A DNA stretch of 64,000 nt, taken from the NCBI RefSeq assembly GCF_003581615.1, contig NZ_QXFH01000070.1, positions 248,001-312,000 of the forward strand, given 5' to 3'. Position 1 is the stretch's first letter, and every line of letters begins with the position of its first letter. Positions 27,616 to 37,389 of the stretch are shown here, in pieces. The notes under the pieces were generated by a model, which did not search any database, was not told the DNA's origin, and saw only the letters and a list, made by a program, of their open reading frames with translations. Both the position numbers and the translations under genes were made by a program. The stretch is from Flagellimonas lutimaris. GTDB lineage: Bacteria; Bacteroidota; Bacteroidia; Flavobacteriales; Flavobacteriaceae.

Positions 27616-27690
27616 CCATAGCATAAGTAGGTTAAGTTCATGGTAAGATTTGGGGAAAGAAGCCGGAGCGTGCTCCGGCTTCTTTATATT
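27616..27690 (+). ncRNA. Tandem small RNA gene, copy 2 of 3
   Basis: The 40-nt box at 27616-27655 is identical to that of copy 1. It is followed directly by a 13-bp hairpin (27656-27668 with 27673-27685, loop CGTG) whose sequence is unrelated to the copy 1 stem, then a T-rich tail. The stem keeps length and loop size while every arm changes in both strands together. A good promoter lies upstream (27578-27610). The 145 bp between copies 1 and 2 have no gene. Confidence 0.75.
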
Positions 27691-27772
27691 TGACTACCAA
27701 GCTTTTATCCATTTTATCGATGAACTGCACGTTTTCTTTTTCTTCCAAAAAGCAAAATATTTTTTAAAACCC

Positions 27773-27803
27773 TTTGTTATTTCTCACAATACCAGTATTT
27801 TAG
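27773..27803 (+). promoter_or_regulatory. Candidate promoter of small RNA copy 3
   Basis: TTTG at 27773-27776 and TATTTTAG at 27796-27803 with a 19-bp spacer resemble the Bacteroidota promoter, with one mismatch in the downstream box that is shared with copy 1. Confidence 0.5.
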
Positions 27804-27808
27804 TCTCG

Positions 27809-27883
27809 CCATAGCATAAGTAGGTTAAGTTTATGGTAAGATTTGGGACGAAAAGGGTGAGGACTTCCTCGCCCTTTTCTATT
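27809..27883 (+). ncRNA. Tandem small RNA gene, copy 3 of 3
   Basis: The 40-nt box at 27809-27848 differs from copies 1 and 2 by two bases only (C to T before ATGG, and the last G to A). After CG comes a 13-bp hairpin (27850-27862 with 27867-27879, one G-T pair, loop ACTT) and a T-containing tail. Again the stem bases differ from the other two copies. The element ends about 20 bp before the convergent sod terminator. Confidence 0.75.
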
Positions 27884-27902
27884 TAAAAAAACTAAAACTA
27901 AA

Positions 27903-27930
27903 AAAGCCCCGCACTTTCGTGCAGGGCTTT
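27903..27930 (-). terminator. Terminator of the superoxide dismutase gene
   Basis: A 12-position stem, AAAGCCCCGCAC with GTGCAGGGCTTT (one mismatch), loop TTTC, with A and T runs on both sides, lies 22 bp beyond the sod stop codon. It could also act on the rightward small RNA transcripts. Confidence 0.85.
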
Positions 27931-27952
27931 AATTTTAAAGGCAAGCTAACTC

Positions 27953-28561
27953 TTATTTGCTTGCTGCGTAATTTTCAGAAACTTTATCCCAGTTGATAAC
28001 ACTGAAAAACTCTGAAATATATTCAGGTCTTCTATTCTGATAATGCAGATAGTATGCATGTTCCCAAACATCCAAGCCCAAAATTGGGTAACCACCACAA
28101 CCTACTCCTGGCATAATGGGATTATCTTGGTTTGGAGTTGAGCAAATTTCAACTTTTCCTCCTTTGTGCACGCACAACCAAGCCCAACCTGATCCAAATC
28201 TTGATCCGGCAGCAGCACTGAATTTTTCTTTGAATGCATCAAAAGAACCAAAAGCTTCATCAATGGCAGAGGCCAATTCGCCTGATGGAGCTCCACCACC
28301 GTTTGGTGACATTACTTCCCAAAAAAGGCTGTGGTTAAAAAATCCTCCTCCGTTGTTTCTAACTGCGGTGTTGGACATATCCAAACCAGAAAGGATATCT
28401 TCAATATCTTTTCCGGCCAAATCTGTTCCTTCGATAGCCGCGTTTAATTTAGTTGTGTAGCCATTGTGGTGCTTGGTATGGTGGATTTCCATGGTCCTTG
28501 CATCTATATGTGGTTCCAATGCATCGTATGCATACGGTAACTTAGGTAATTCAAAAGCCAT
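27953..28561 (-). CDS. Superoxide dismutase, Fe/Mn family
   Basis: This 202-residue enzyme converts superoxide to oxygen and hydrogen peroxide. The metal ligands are visible: His in EIHHTKHH, His in NHSLFW, and Asp and His in [12 protein letters not shown]. No signal peptide is seen, so it is cytoplasmic. The start [15 protein letters not shown] resembles iron enzymes, but [11 protein letters not shown] resembles manganese ones, so the metal is not assigned. It is a single gene with its own terminator, convergent with the three small RNA genes. Confidence 0.97.
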   Translation of the reverse strand: MAFELPKLPYAYDALEPHIDARTMEIHHTKHHNGYTTKLNAAIEGTDLAGKDIEDILSGLDMSNTAVRNNGGGFFNHSLFWEVMSPNGGGAPSGELASAIDEAFGSFDAFKEKFSAAAGSRFGSGWAWLCVHKGGKVEICSTPNQDNPIMPGVGCGGYPILGLDVWEHAYYLHYQNRRPEYISEFFSVINWDKVSENYAASK

Positions 28562-28682
28562 AATATTCTGTTTTTTTAGGTTATTACTTTAATCACGTAA
28601 AAATACAAGTTTTAACATTTATATTCCGCTAAAACCATGTTAACATCAGGCAAGGAATCCTTATTTTGCAGGAAAAACATCC

Positions 28683-31600
28683 TTGGAGGGGTCTAATTTT
28701 AAAATATATAGCGCATCTGCAGGTTCGGGCAAAACCTATGCCTTAGCAAAAACATACCTTAAATTATTGCTGTCCAACGATGCTGCGGTAAAATTTCGCC
28801 AGATTTTGGCCATTACATTTACCAACAAAGCGGTAGATGAAATGAAAACCAGGATATTGGACAACCTTTATGCTTTTGGTCAAGATGTTGTCCCCGAAAA
28901 ACAGAAAGGTCTTTTCCATTCACTTTGTGATGAACTTTCTTTGACCGAAGAAGAATTACCGAAACGATCAAAGCTTATTCTAAAGCGGATTCTCCACAAT
29001 TACTCTTTTTTTGAGATTTCTACGATTGACAAGTTCAACCACAAAATCATAAAAACATTTGCCCGCGATCTGCACCTATCCCAAAATTTTGAAGTGGAGC
29101 TCAATTTGGATTTACTATTGGAAGAAGCCGTGGGTAGATTGCTGGAACGTGCGGGCAACGATGAAAAACTTACCGAGGTACTGATCGCTTTTTCCTTGGA
29201 AAAAATTGATGATGACAAAAGCTGGAACATTACATACGATTTAATAGAAATCGGGAAACTTCTTTTTCAGGAAAACCATGCCGAGCACATAAATCCCTTG
29301 CGAGAAAAATCCATTTCGGATTTTCAGGACATCCAAAAAAGGATGGCATCAGAAAGTAAGGCCATTGAAGAAAAGGTAAAACAACTGGCTGAAATTGTGC
29401 TTCAGGAAATGCAGAATCAAGGGTTTGATTTTGCAGATTTTCCCAGACAAACCCTTCCCAATCATTTTAAAAAAATGATTGATGGCGAGCTCGACCCAAA
29501 AAAATTGTACACCGCCAAAACTTTGGAGCCCAATCTGGTGGAAGGGAAATTGCTCAAGACCAGTGACAAAAGGGACGTTACCCAATTGGCCGTGACCATT
29601 TTGGAAAAGTATCTCAGGATAAAGCAATTGATTTATCGGCATAGTTATTTGCAAAACATTTATGGCAATATCGTACCGATGACTGTTTTGAACGAAATCG
29701 GCAAGGAAATCAAAAATATTGAGCTGGATAGGGACATCATTCCCATTTCTTCCCTGAACGCGATTCTCTCAAAAGAAATCAAGAATCAGCCTGTACCTTT
29801 TATTTATGAACGGATGGGCGAAAAATACCGTCATTATTTTATAGATGAGTTTCAGGATACCTCAAAAATGCAATGGGAAAATCTGGTGCCGCTTATTGGC
29901 AATGCTTTGGAAAGTGAAGATGAAAAGCACCAACACGGTTCTCTTTTTTTGGTGGGTGATGTAAAACAGGCCATTTATCGCTGGCGTGGTGGTAGAGCAG
30001 AACAGTTCCTTAATCTGATAAATAAAAAATCGCAGCCCTTCGTAGTAGAGCCCAGCGTTCATTCTTTGGATACCAATTGGCGGAGTTATGATGAAATCGT
30101 GAACTTCAACAATAGCTTTTTTACCGAAGTGGCGCCTGTACTCGCCAACGAAGACTATCGAAACCTCTTTTTGAACGACTCCCATCAAAAAACCAACAAC
30201 AAACCTGGAGGTTATATTCAAATGTCCTTTTTGGACAAAGATGTAGAAGAAAAGGACACCACTTATTGCAATGAAACACTAAGGGCCATTCAACACATCA
30301 TTTCGGAAAACCATGCGTATGCCGATATCTGCGTTTTGGTTCGCGACAATAATAAGGGAATGCTGCTGGCGGATTTTTTAGCGCAGCATCAGATTCCCAT
30401 TATTTCTTCGGATGCGTTGCTGTTGAGCAAAAATGAAAAGGTCATCTTTTTGATTTCCATCCTTCGGATTTTTGAAAATGAAAAAGACCGAGAGGCAGCA
30501 TACCATATATTAATGTATCTGTCTCCCGATGAAAACGGCAAACACGACTTCATCAGCAAAAACCTGGAAACTATCGAAGCATTCCTAGCCTCGGCATACC
30601 ATTTCAATTTAACTGAATTAAAAGGCGAACCTGTGCTTGCCATTTTGGAAACCGCTATTGTACAGTTTGAGCTTTATGAGGGTTCCGTTGCGCATATTTC
30701 GTTTTTGATGGACGAAGTACTGGATTTGGAAAAAAGGAAAGGACCAAGCGTATATGCTTTTCTTAATTATTGGGAAGTAAAAAAAGGTTCCCTTTCCATC
30801 GCAGCACCCGATGGTGTGGATGCCGTAAAAATTATGACCATCCACAAGGCGAAAGGTCTTGAATTCCCATTTGTGGTTTTTCCGTTTGCCAATGCGGTTC
30901 TGGATGACAAACGAAAGAAAAAGAAATCTTGGGTGCCAGCCACAACCAATGATGAAGCTTTAGGATTGGACGAATTTCTAATCAACAATAATAAAGATAT
31001 GTTGGAATACAACGAGGTAGCCCAACAAAAATATATAGACGAGGAGCAAAAGACCCTGTTGGATTCCATGAACGTGCTTTACGTTGCACTCACCCGTCCC
31101 GTAAAAGGACTCTTTGTGATTACCGAGACCAGTAAAAAAGATATTGCTTTAGTTGATGCTGCTTCATCCTACTCTGATTTGTTTCAATTGTATATTCAGC
31201 AGAAGAATATTCCTGAAAGTAAAAGTGGTGTTTATACCATCGGAACCTTTCCATCAAAAGAAATTGCAACTTCACCTTTGGAATCCACCGAAAATTATAT
31301 CTCCTATGTCACCCGTCCAAAGGAGGACTCCGGATTTACGGTTTCTACCAAATCAGGCCGTATGTGGGACGATGAACGTATGGAAGCCATTGAGATGGGG
31401 AATTTGATTCACTTTGCATTGAGCCAAATTGGGACCGAGCAAGATGTTGATGGTGTTCTAGAGCGATTGGAAATTGAGGGGCATTTTCCCACAGAGGCCG
31501 CGAGCGACATCAAACAAAAAATAATGGCCGTTGTGAACCATCCGAAATTGAAGGACCTATTCTTGGAGGGGCTTCAAATTTTGAACGAACGAGAAATCTT

Positions 31601-31808
31601 GACAACGGATGGTCGTTCCCTTCGTCCCGATAGAATTGTTATCTCTGGAAACGAAGCCACTATCATTGATTATAAAACAGGAAAACCATCGCCCAACCAC
31701 AAAGAGCAGATTGCCAACTACGCAGATATTTTAAGAGAAATGGATTTTAAAATCAAACAATCGGTCATTGTTTATATTGACCAAGAAATAGACCCTATTT
31801 TTGTATAA
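28683..31808 (+). CDS. UvrD-type helicase/nuclease, AddA-like
   Basis: This 1041-residue protein has superfamily 1 helicase motifs: Walker A SASAGSGKTYALAK at about 10-23, ITFTNKAVDEMK, Walker B YFIDEFQDTS, VGDVKQAIYRWRGG, IMTIHKAKGLEFP and LYVALTRP. A C-terminal PD-(D/E)XK nuclease ends it (GNLIHFAL, RPDRIVI, IIDYKTGKPS). With the AddB-like protein at 34562-37294 it should form a double-strand break resection complex feeding RecA. No ATG suits; TTG at 28683 places the Walker A motif at the usual distance from the N-terminus. kbl follows 15 bp later. Confidence 0.9.
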   Translation: MEGSNFKIYSASAGSGKTYALAKTYLKLLLSNDAAVKFRQILAITFTNKAVDEMKTRILDNLYAFGQDVVPEKQKGLFHSLCDELSLTEEELPKRSKLILKRILHNYSFFEISTIDKFNHKIIKTFARDLHLSQNFEVELNLDLLLEEAVGRLLERAGNDEKLTEVLIAFSLEKIDDDKSWNITYDLIEIGKLLFQENHAEHINPLREKSISDFQDIQKRMASESKAIEEKVKQLAEIVLQEMQNQGFDFADFPRQTLPNHFKKMIDGELDPKKLYTAKTLEPNLVEGKLLKTSDKRDVTQLAVTILEKYLRIKQLIYRHSYLQNIYGNIVPMTVLNEIGKEIKNIELDRDIIPISSLNAILSKEIKNQPVPFIYERMGEKYRHYFIDEFQDTSKMQWENLVPLIGNALESEDEKHQHGSLFLVGDVKQAIYRWRGGRAEQFLNLINKKSQPFVVEPSVHSLDTNWRSYDEIVNFNNSFFTEVAPVLANEDYRNLFLNDSHQKTNNKPGGYIQMSFLDKDVEEKDTTYCNETLRAIQHIISENHAYADICVLVRDNNKGMLLADFLAQHQIPIISSDALLLSKNEKVIFLISILRIFENEKDREAAYHILMYLSPDENGKHDFISKNLETIEAFLASAYHFNLTELKGEPVLAILETAIVQFELYEGSVAHISFLMDEVLDLEKRKGPSVYAFLNYWEVKKGSLSIAAPDGVDAVKIMTIHKAKGLEFPFVVFPFANAVLDDKRKKKKSWVPATTNDEALGLDEFLINNNKDMLEYNEVAQQKYIDEEQKTLLDSMNVLYVALTRPVKGLFVITETSKKDIALVDAASSYSDLFQLYIQQKNIPESKSGVYTIGTFPSKEIATSPLESTENYISYVTRPKEDSGFTVSTKSGRMWDDERMEAIEMGNLIHFALSQIGTEQDVDGVLERLEIEGHFPTEAASDIKQKIMAVVNHPKLKDLFLEGLQILNEREILTTDGRSLRPDRIVISGNEATIIDYKTGKPSPNHKEQIANYADILREMDFKIKQSVIVYIDQEIDPIFV

Positions 31809-31823
31809 AGCGAATTAAAAGAT

Positions 31824-33017
31824 ATGTACGGAAAAATAAAAGAACATTTGGCCAAGGAACTGGAAGCAATTGAAGAAGCTGGCCTATTTAAAAAAGAACG
31901 AATCATTACCTCTCCGCAGGACGCTGTGATAAAAATTTCCACAGGGGAAGAAGTCATCAATTTTTGTGCGAACAACTATTTGGGGCTCTCCTCACATCCT
32001 GATGTAATCCAAGCCGCAAAAGACACCATGGACACCCACGGTTTTGGAATGTCGTCAGTACGTTTTATCTGCGGAACGCAGGACATCCATAAAGAATTGG
32101 AACAGAAAATCGCCGATTTCTACGGCACCGAGGATACCATATTATATGCAGCAGCTTTTGATGCCAACGGTGGGGTATTTGAGCCTTTGCTCAGCGCTGA
32201 GGATGCTATTATTTCAGATTCCTTGAACCATGCCTCCATTATTGATGGGGTTCGTTTGTGCAAAGCAAAGCGATATCGCTACACCAACAACGATATGGCC
32301 GACCTTGAGGAAAAACTCAAACAAAGTAACGCCGATGGATCGCGCTTTAAGATAATCGTAACCGACGGAGTGTTCTCCATGGATGGCCTTTTGGCTCCTT
32401 TGGACAAAATCTGTGATTTGGCAGATAAGTATGATGCATTGGTTATGATTGATGAATGCCACGCAGCAGGGTTTATAGGGGAAACAGGCCGCGGAACTTT
32501 GGAAGAAAAAGGTGTTATGGATCGTATAGACATCATTACAGGGACACTCGGTAAAGCTTTGGGCGGCGCTATGGGCGGCTATACTACTGGAAAAAAAGAA
32601 ATTATTGAAATGCTTCGCCAGCGTTCACGACCCTATTTGTTCTCCAATTCGTTGGCACCAGCCATTGTTGGGGCGTCTATTAAAGTTTTTGAAATGCTGG
32701 ATACAGATACATCGTTGCGCGATAAGCTCCAAAACAACACGGAATACTTCAAAAAAGGCATGAAAGAAGCTGGATTTGATATAATTGATGGCGATTCTGC
32801 CATTGTTCCAGTAATGCTCTACGATGCGAAACTATCCCAAAACATGGCGGATATGCTCTTGAAAGAAGGAATTTACGTGATTGGTTTCTTTTATCCAGTG
32901 GTTCCCAAAGACAAGGCAAGAATTCGTGTTCAATTGTCCGCAGCCCACGATAAGCAACACTTGGACCATGCGATTAATGCATTTATAAAGGTAGGAAAGT
33001 CGTTAAATGTCATCTAA
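31824..33017 (+). CDS. kbl: Glycine C-acetyltransferase (2-amino-3-ketobutyrate CoA ligase)
   Basis: This 397-residue PLP enzyme of the alpha-oxoamine synthase family cleaves 2-amino-3-ketobutyrate with CoA to glycine and acetyl-CoA in threonine breakdown. [24 protein letters not shown] and the Schiff-base Lys in [13 protein letters not shown] are present. The length and sequence pattern fit Kbl better than the biotin enzyme BioF or serine palmitoyltransferase. It starts 15 bp after the AddA-like gene and is probably cotranscribed. No tdh is in the window. Confidence 0.93.
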   Translation: MYGKIKEHLAKELEAIEEAGLFKKERIITSPQDAVIKISTGEEVINFCANNYLGLSSHPDVIQAAKDTMDTHGFGMSSVRFICGTQDIHKELEQKIADFYGTEDTILYAAAFDANGGVFEPLLSAEDAIISDSLNHASIIDGVRLCKAKRYRYTNNDMADLEEKLKQSNADGSRFKIIVTDGVFSMDGLLAPLDKICDLADKYDALVMIDECHAAGFIGETGRGTLEEKGVMDRIDIITGTLGKALGGAMGGYTTGKKEIIEMLRQRSRPYLFSNSLAPAIVGASIKVFEMLDTDTSLRDKLQNNTEYFKKGMKEAGFDIIDGDSAIVPVMLYDAKLSQNMADMLLKEGIYVIGFFYPVVPKDKARIRVQLSAAHDKQHLDHAINAFIKVGKSLNVI

Positions 33018-33075
33018 ATTCGACGAAATACATCAAATCTTCTGGCAAATGAGTCAAAAAAAAAGAAATTTAGAT

Positions 33076-33106
33076 TTTGTTAATAATTCTTAACAACTTA
33101 CATTTG
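33076..33106 (+). promoter_or_regulatory. Strong Bacteroidota-type promoter of the OmpA-like gene
   Basis: TTTG at 33076-33079 and TACATTTG at 33099-33106 with a 19-bp spacer give a perfect match to the TTG / TAnnTTTG consensus, 34 bp before the ATG at 33141. Confidence 0.75.
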
Positions 33107-33140
33107 CTGCTGATAAACACTTAAACTTAAAATTTTGAGC

Positions 33141-34499
33141 ATGAAACATCTTAGCAAATTATTAGTTGTTGCTCTTGTATTTGTAGGGTTCAACAGCATA
33201 CAAGCGCAGGACGAAAATAATCCCTGGCAGGTTAGCATAGGGGTGAATGCAATAGACACTTATCCAACTAACGATAGTAACAATCCTTTTTCAAGTACTA
33301 CGTTGTTCGATGAGTATTTTAATGTATCCGATCACTGGAACATTTTACCTTCTGTGTCATATGTAGCCGTTTCCAAATATGTTGGCGATGGTTTTTCTGT
33401 AGGAGCAAGAGGTTCCTTGAACAGAATTGAAAAATTAGGAGATTTGGACGTTAATGATCTTTCTCACTATGCTATTGATGGTACTATCAAGTACAACATC
33501 TTAAAGAACACAGTTGTAGATCCTTTCGTTGAAATCGGTGGTGGTTACACTTGGGTTGACGAAATTGGAGCTGGTACCGTGAATGGTGGTGTTGGTGTAA
33601 ACTTCTGGTTCTCTGATAATCTAGGTTTCACACTTCAAACACAATACAAGCATGCTTTCGAAGATTACTTGGTTAAGCATTTCCAACACATGGCTGGTAT
33701 TAGCATTAAGTTTGGTGGTACTGACACCGATGGTGACGGTATCTACGACAAAGACGATGCTTGTCCAGAAGTTGCAGGTCTAGAGGCATTCAACGGATGT
33801 CCTGATTCTGACGGTGACGGAATCGAAGATGCTAAGGATTCATGTCCTAACGAAGCTGGTTCTAAAGAAATGAACGGATGTCCTGATTCTGACGGTGACG
33901 GTGTTGCCGATAAAGATGACGCTTGTCCAAGCACTCCAGGTCTTCCTGCACTAGCTGGTTGTCCTGATGCTGACGGTGACGGTGTTGCTGACAAAGATGA
34001 TGAGTGCCCTAACGAAGCTGGTCCTGCTGAAAACAACGGATGCCCTTGGCCTGATGCTGACGGTGACGGAGTTCTTGACAAAGACGATCAGTGTCCAGAT
34101 GTTGCTGGTACTGTTGCAAACAACGGATGTCCAGAAGTAACTGAAGAAGTTCAGAAGCAATTGAACGATTACGCTAGAACTATCTTGTTCGATACTGGTA
34201 AGTCTTCTATCAAAGCAGAATCTACTTCTGTAATGGTTGACATTATCCAAATCTTGAACGAGTATCCTACTGCTAAGTTTACTGTAGAAGGACACACTGA
34301 TAGTGTAGGTAGTGAAAGCTTGAACCAAAAACTTTCTGAGTCAAGAGCTAACTCTGTTAGAGACTTCTTGATCGACAAAGGAATCGGTTCTGACAGATTG
34401 ACTGCCATCGGTTACGGCGAGGCTAAGCCAATCGCTACTAACAATACAAGAGCTGGTAGAGCACAAAACAGACGAGTTGAAATCAACTTGGTAAAATAA
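33141..34499 (+). CDS. OmpA-family outer-membrane protein with thrombospondin type 3 repeats
   Basis: This 452-residue protein has a signal peptide (residues 1-about 22, ending SIQAQ), an N-terminal beta-barrel (about 25-195), five calcium-binding thrombospondin-3 repeats (DxDGDGxxDxxDxCP, about 195-335), and a C-terminal OmpA peptidoglycan-binding domain ([21 protein letters not shown]). It should link the outer membrane to the cell wall. A strong promoter and terminator flank it. Codons are biased to GGT, GCT, GAC and AAC, unlike its neighbours, indicating high expression. The start is the ATG at 33141; a TTG two codons earlier is unlikely. Confidence 0.93.
   Translation: MKHLSKLLVVALVFVGFNSIQAQDENNPWQVSIGVNAIDTYPTNDSNNPFSSTTLFDEYFNVSDHWNILPSVSYVAVSKYVGDGFSVGARGSLNRIEKLGDLDVNDLSHYAIDGTIKYNILKNTVVDPFVEIGGGYTWVDEIGAGTVNGGVGVNFWFSDNLGFTLQTQYKHAFEDYLVKHFQHMAGISIKFGGTDTDGDGIYDKDDACPEVAGLEAFNGCPDSDGDGIEDAKDSCPNEAGSKEMNGCPDSDGDGVADKDDACPSTPGLPALAGCPDADGDGVADKDDECPNEAGPAENNGCPWPDADGDGVLDKDDQCPDVAGTVANNGCPEVTEEVQKQLNDYARTILFDTGKSSIKAESTSVMVDIIQILNEYPTAKFTVEGHTDSVGSESLNQKLSESRANSVRDFLIDKGIGSDRLTAIGYGEAKPIATNNTRAGRAQNRRVEINLVK
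33721..34131 (+). repeat. Tandem Ca-binding repeat units inside the OmpA-like gene
   Basis: Five in-frame units of about 75-84 bp share near-identical DNA segments such as GATTCTGACGGTGACGG and GCTGACGGTGACGG. Each encodes one DxDGDG thrombospondin-3 unit with its two-Cys linker. The high DNA identity suggests copy number could change by recombination. Confidence 0.8.
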
Positions 34500-34518
34500 T
34501 AAGAAACAAAGTTTTCTT

Positions 34519-34556
34519 GAAAAAGGCTCCGCAAATGCGGGGCCTTTTTTATTTTT
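34519..34556 (+). terminator. Terminator after the OmpA-like gene
   Basis: A stem of about 12 bp, AAAGGCTCCGCA with TGCGGGGCCTTT (one G-T pair), followed by TTTTTTATTTTT, lies between the OmpA-like gene and the AddB-like gene. Confidence 0.88.
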
Positions 34557-34561
34557 AATCC

Positions 34562-37294
34562 ATGCATGATACTTTCTTAGAATATGTACTGGATGACCTC
34601 CACGGCAAAAAGTTGGATATTACCAAGTGTACCTTTGTGCTGCCCAGTAAAAGATCGGGTACCTTTTTAAAAAAACATATCTCCAACCGACTGAAAAAAA
34701 ACATATTCAGTCCAGACGTAGTATCTATTCAAGAATTTATTGGTAAGCTATCAAACTTAAATCAAGCATCAAATATTGATTTGCTGCTGCTGCTTTTTAA
34801 AGTATACAAACAATCTGAAATAGAAGAATCAGATGATTTTGCTTCCTTTATCAATTGGGGACAAACATTATTACAGGATTTCAATGAGATTGATGGTTAT
34901 CTAATTCCGGCTCATGACATATTAAACTACCTCTCTGCCATCAAGGAAATCAACCATTGGTCAGCGAGTAAGGAAAAAACCGAACTCGTTAAGAATTACC
35001 TACAGCTTTGGAAGAATCTGGAAACCATCTATAACAACTTTTATGATGCCTTGCTCGAGCAAAAAAGAGGGTATCAAGGCTTGATTCAACGTGAAGCGGT
35101 GAAAGCCGTTCAAACTGGAAATCATCAAGAAACCAATACCGACCCCATCATATTCGTAGGTTTTAATGCGTTAAACGCAGCAGAGTCTACCATTATTCAA
35201 TACTATCTGGAACAAGGCAATGCACATATATATTGGGACATCGATGATTATTTCCTGAATGACCCCATTCACGATGCGGGATTATTTGCGCGAGACTATC
35301 AATACAACTGGCCCTACTACAAGCACGGGCATAAAATAGAGCCGCAGCACAACTTTCTGGCAAGAAAGAATATTACTATAACCGGGGTTCCCAAAAGCAT
35401 ATCACAAACCAAATATGTAGGTCAATTATTGGAGAGCATTGGCCAACAAAAAGATATCGACCTCACCAAAACCGCTTTGGTTCTGGCAGATGAAACTTTG
35501 CTCAACCCTATGCTCAATGCCATTCCCTGCAATATCCCAGAGGTGAACATCACCATGGGGATGCCTTTGAACAAAACGGTGCTCTATTCCTTTTTTATAA
35601 ATTATTTGGAACTCCACCTCAACGTTTCCGATAGAGGTTGGTTTTTTAAACGGGTGTTGGAATTTATCTCCAATCCCTACACCTTGACCCTATCTTCTGA
35701 AGGTCAAGGCAATTTTGCACAACGGATGTCCAAGGATATCAAGGAAGGAAACCTGTTATACCTTAACTCAGAGACACTTTCAAAATATTCCAAAGCAAAA
35801 GATTTGTTATCCATCGTATTTCCATCGGGTGAAATCTCCCCAATGGATTGGATCAACAATTGTTTGTTGCTTATTGAACGGTTGAAATTAATTTATCAAG
35901 ACGAGAAAAATGCCTTGGAACTGGAATATCTGTATCGGTTCTATGCACTCTTCAACCAATTGGGACAGTATTTGGACAAGGTTGATTTTATGGGTGAACT
36001 CAAATCCATCAAAAATCTCTTCAAACAATTAGCCAATATGGAAACCTTGGATTTTATTGGTCAGCCGTTGACGGGTTTTCAGATTATGGGAATGTTGGAA
36101 AGTAGAAACCTTGATTTTGAAACCGTTATCATCACTTCGGTGAACGAGGGTATTATCCCTTCGGGCAAATCCAACAATTCTTTTATTCCTTTTGATGTAA
36201 AACGGGATTATGGCCTGCCAACCTATAAAGAAAAGGACGCCATTTATGTGTATCACTTCTACCGATTGATTCAACGGGCGAAGAACATTTATATAACCTA
36301 CAACACCGAGCCCGATGTGTTGGAAGGTGGAGAAAAGAGTCGCCTCATCACCCAATTGCTGACGGATGAAAATCTAAAATCACACATTACCCATACCATT
36401 GCCACCCCCAAAATCAGTATTAAGGCAAAACCTCTAATTCAAATCAACAAACAGGGGGAGTTTATGGAAGACCTGAGGGCTTTTGCCCTTAAGGGGTTTT
36501 CCCCAACTTCATTAACAAACTACATCAGAAATCCGATTGATTTTTACACAAGAAACATTCTTAAAATCAATGATTTGGAAGAAGTGGAAGAAAATATTGC
36601 GGCCAATACCTTCGGGACCATTATTCACGATAGTTTGGAGCAACTCTATACGCCGCTCATTGATCAACTATTGACGGAAGAAAATGTGAAGGTCCTAAAA
36701 ACTCAGGTTGCCGTTATGGTGCAGCATCATTTTGAAAAGAATCTTTCTGGGGTCGATGTTTCCAAAGGAAAGTTTCTGCTGGTGTACAATGTCATCATAA
36801 AATACCTGCACAACTTTTTGGATGATGAACTCAAACAGCTAAAACGACACGAAATCAAAATATTGGCGCTTGAGGAACGCTACGAAGAATTCATCACTAT
36901 TCCTGGGCTTGATTTTCCCATCAAACTAAAGGGAACTTTGGACCGTGTGGATCAATTCGACGGTACCATCAGAATCATCGATTATAAAACAGGCAAGGTG
37001 GAGGCCAAAAATGTGAAAATAACGGACTGGGAAACACTTATTACGGATTACGACAAAAGCAAGGCGTTCCAATTGCTCTGTTACGCCTACCTATATTCAA
37101 AAAAACACGGCATAAGCGACGTACAGGCGGGAATCATCTCCTTTAAAAAACTGAGTCAAGGATTGTTCCGCTTTTCAGAGGACAAGAACACCCAAATTAA
37201 TGTAGATACCCTTACTGCCTTTGAAAATTACCTGTACCAACTTATCCGCGAAATCTGTAATACCGAAATTCCCCTAACCGAAAAGGTGGACTGA
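34562..37294 (+). CDS. PD-(D/E)XK nuclease/inactive helicase, AddB-like
   Basis: This 910-residue protein has an N-terminal helicase-like region without an intact Walker A (LPSKRSGTFLKKH replaces it) and a C-terminal RecB-type nuclease: FGTIIHDSLEQLY, LKGTLDRVDQFDG and IIDYKTGKVE hold the catalytic residues. This is the plan of AddB, the partner of the AddA-like protein encoded 2.7 kb upstream. The two genes are usually adjacent; here kbl and the strongly expressed ompA-like gene lie between them. The ATG at 34562 follows a terminator, so a local promoter is needed; I did not find a clear one. Confidence 0.85.
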   Translation: MHDTFLEYVLDDLHGKKLDITKCTFVLPSKRSGTFLKKHISNRLKKNIFSPDVVSIQEFIGKLSNLNQASNIDLLLLLFKVYKQSEIEESDDFASFINWGQTLLQDFNEIDGYLIPAHDILNYLSAIKEINHWSASKEKTELVKNYLQLWKNLETIYNNFYDALLEQKRGYQGLIQREAVKAVQTGNHQETNTDPIIFVGFNALNAAESTIIQYYLEQGNAHIYWDIDDYFLNDPIHDAGLFARDYQYNWPYYKHGHKIEPQHNFLARKNITITGVPKSISQTKYVGQLLESIGQQKDIDLTKTALVLADETLLNPMLNAIPCNIPEVNITMGMPLNKTVLYSFFINYLELHLNVSDRGWFFKRVLEFISNPYTLTLSSEGQGNFAQRMSKDIKEGNLLYLNSETLSKYSKAKDLLSIVFPSGEISPMDWINNCLLLIERLKLIYQDEKNALELEYLYRFYALFNQLGQYLDKVDFMGELKSIKNLFKQLANMETLDFIGQPLTGFQIMGMLESRNLDFETVIITSVNEGIIPSGKSNNSFIPFDVKRDYGLPTYKEKDAIYVYHFYRLIQRAKNIYITYNTEPDVLEGGEKSRLITQLLTDENLKSHITHTIATPKISIKAKPLIQINKQGEFMEDLRAFALKGFSPTSLTNYIRNPIDFYTRNILKINDLEEVEENIAANTFGTIIHDSLEQLYTPLIDQLLTEENVKVLKTQVAVMVQHHFEKNLSGVDVSKGKFLLVYNVIIKYLHNFLDDELKQLKRHEIKILALEERYEEFITIPGLDFPIKLKGTLDRVDQFDGTIRIIDYKTGKVEAKNVKITDWETLITDYDKSKAFQLLCYAYLYSKKHGISDVQAGIISFKKLSQGLFRFSEDKNTQINVDTLTAFENYLYQLIREICNTEIPLTEKVD

Positions 37295-37389
37295 CTCGAT
37301 AATCGAAATTTAAATGTTCCGAGACTTGTGCAGAAATTAAAATGTGTTTTTACTACCAATGCCTCATGGGCTTATTCCAAGGTAGTTTG

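Noticed and set aside
27325..27732. A shared TTTATCGATGAA word upstream of small RNA copies 1 and 3
   Set aside because: The distance to the RNA box differs (about 70 and 97 bp) and copy 2 lacks it, so it is not counted as part of the RNA genes.
27396..27848. The three 40-bp repeats as a CRISPR array
   Set aside because: Spacing is 193-220 bp, each copy has its own hairpin and promoter-like box, and no cas gene is near.
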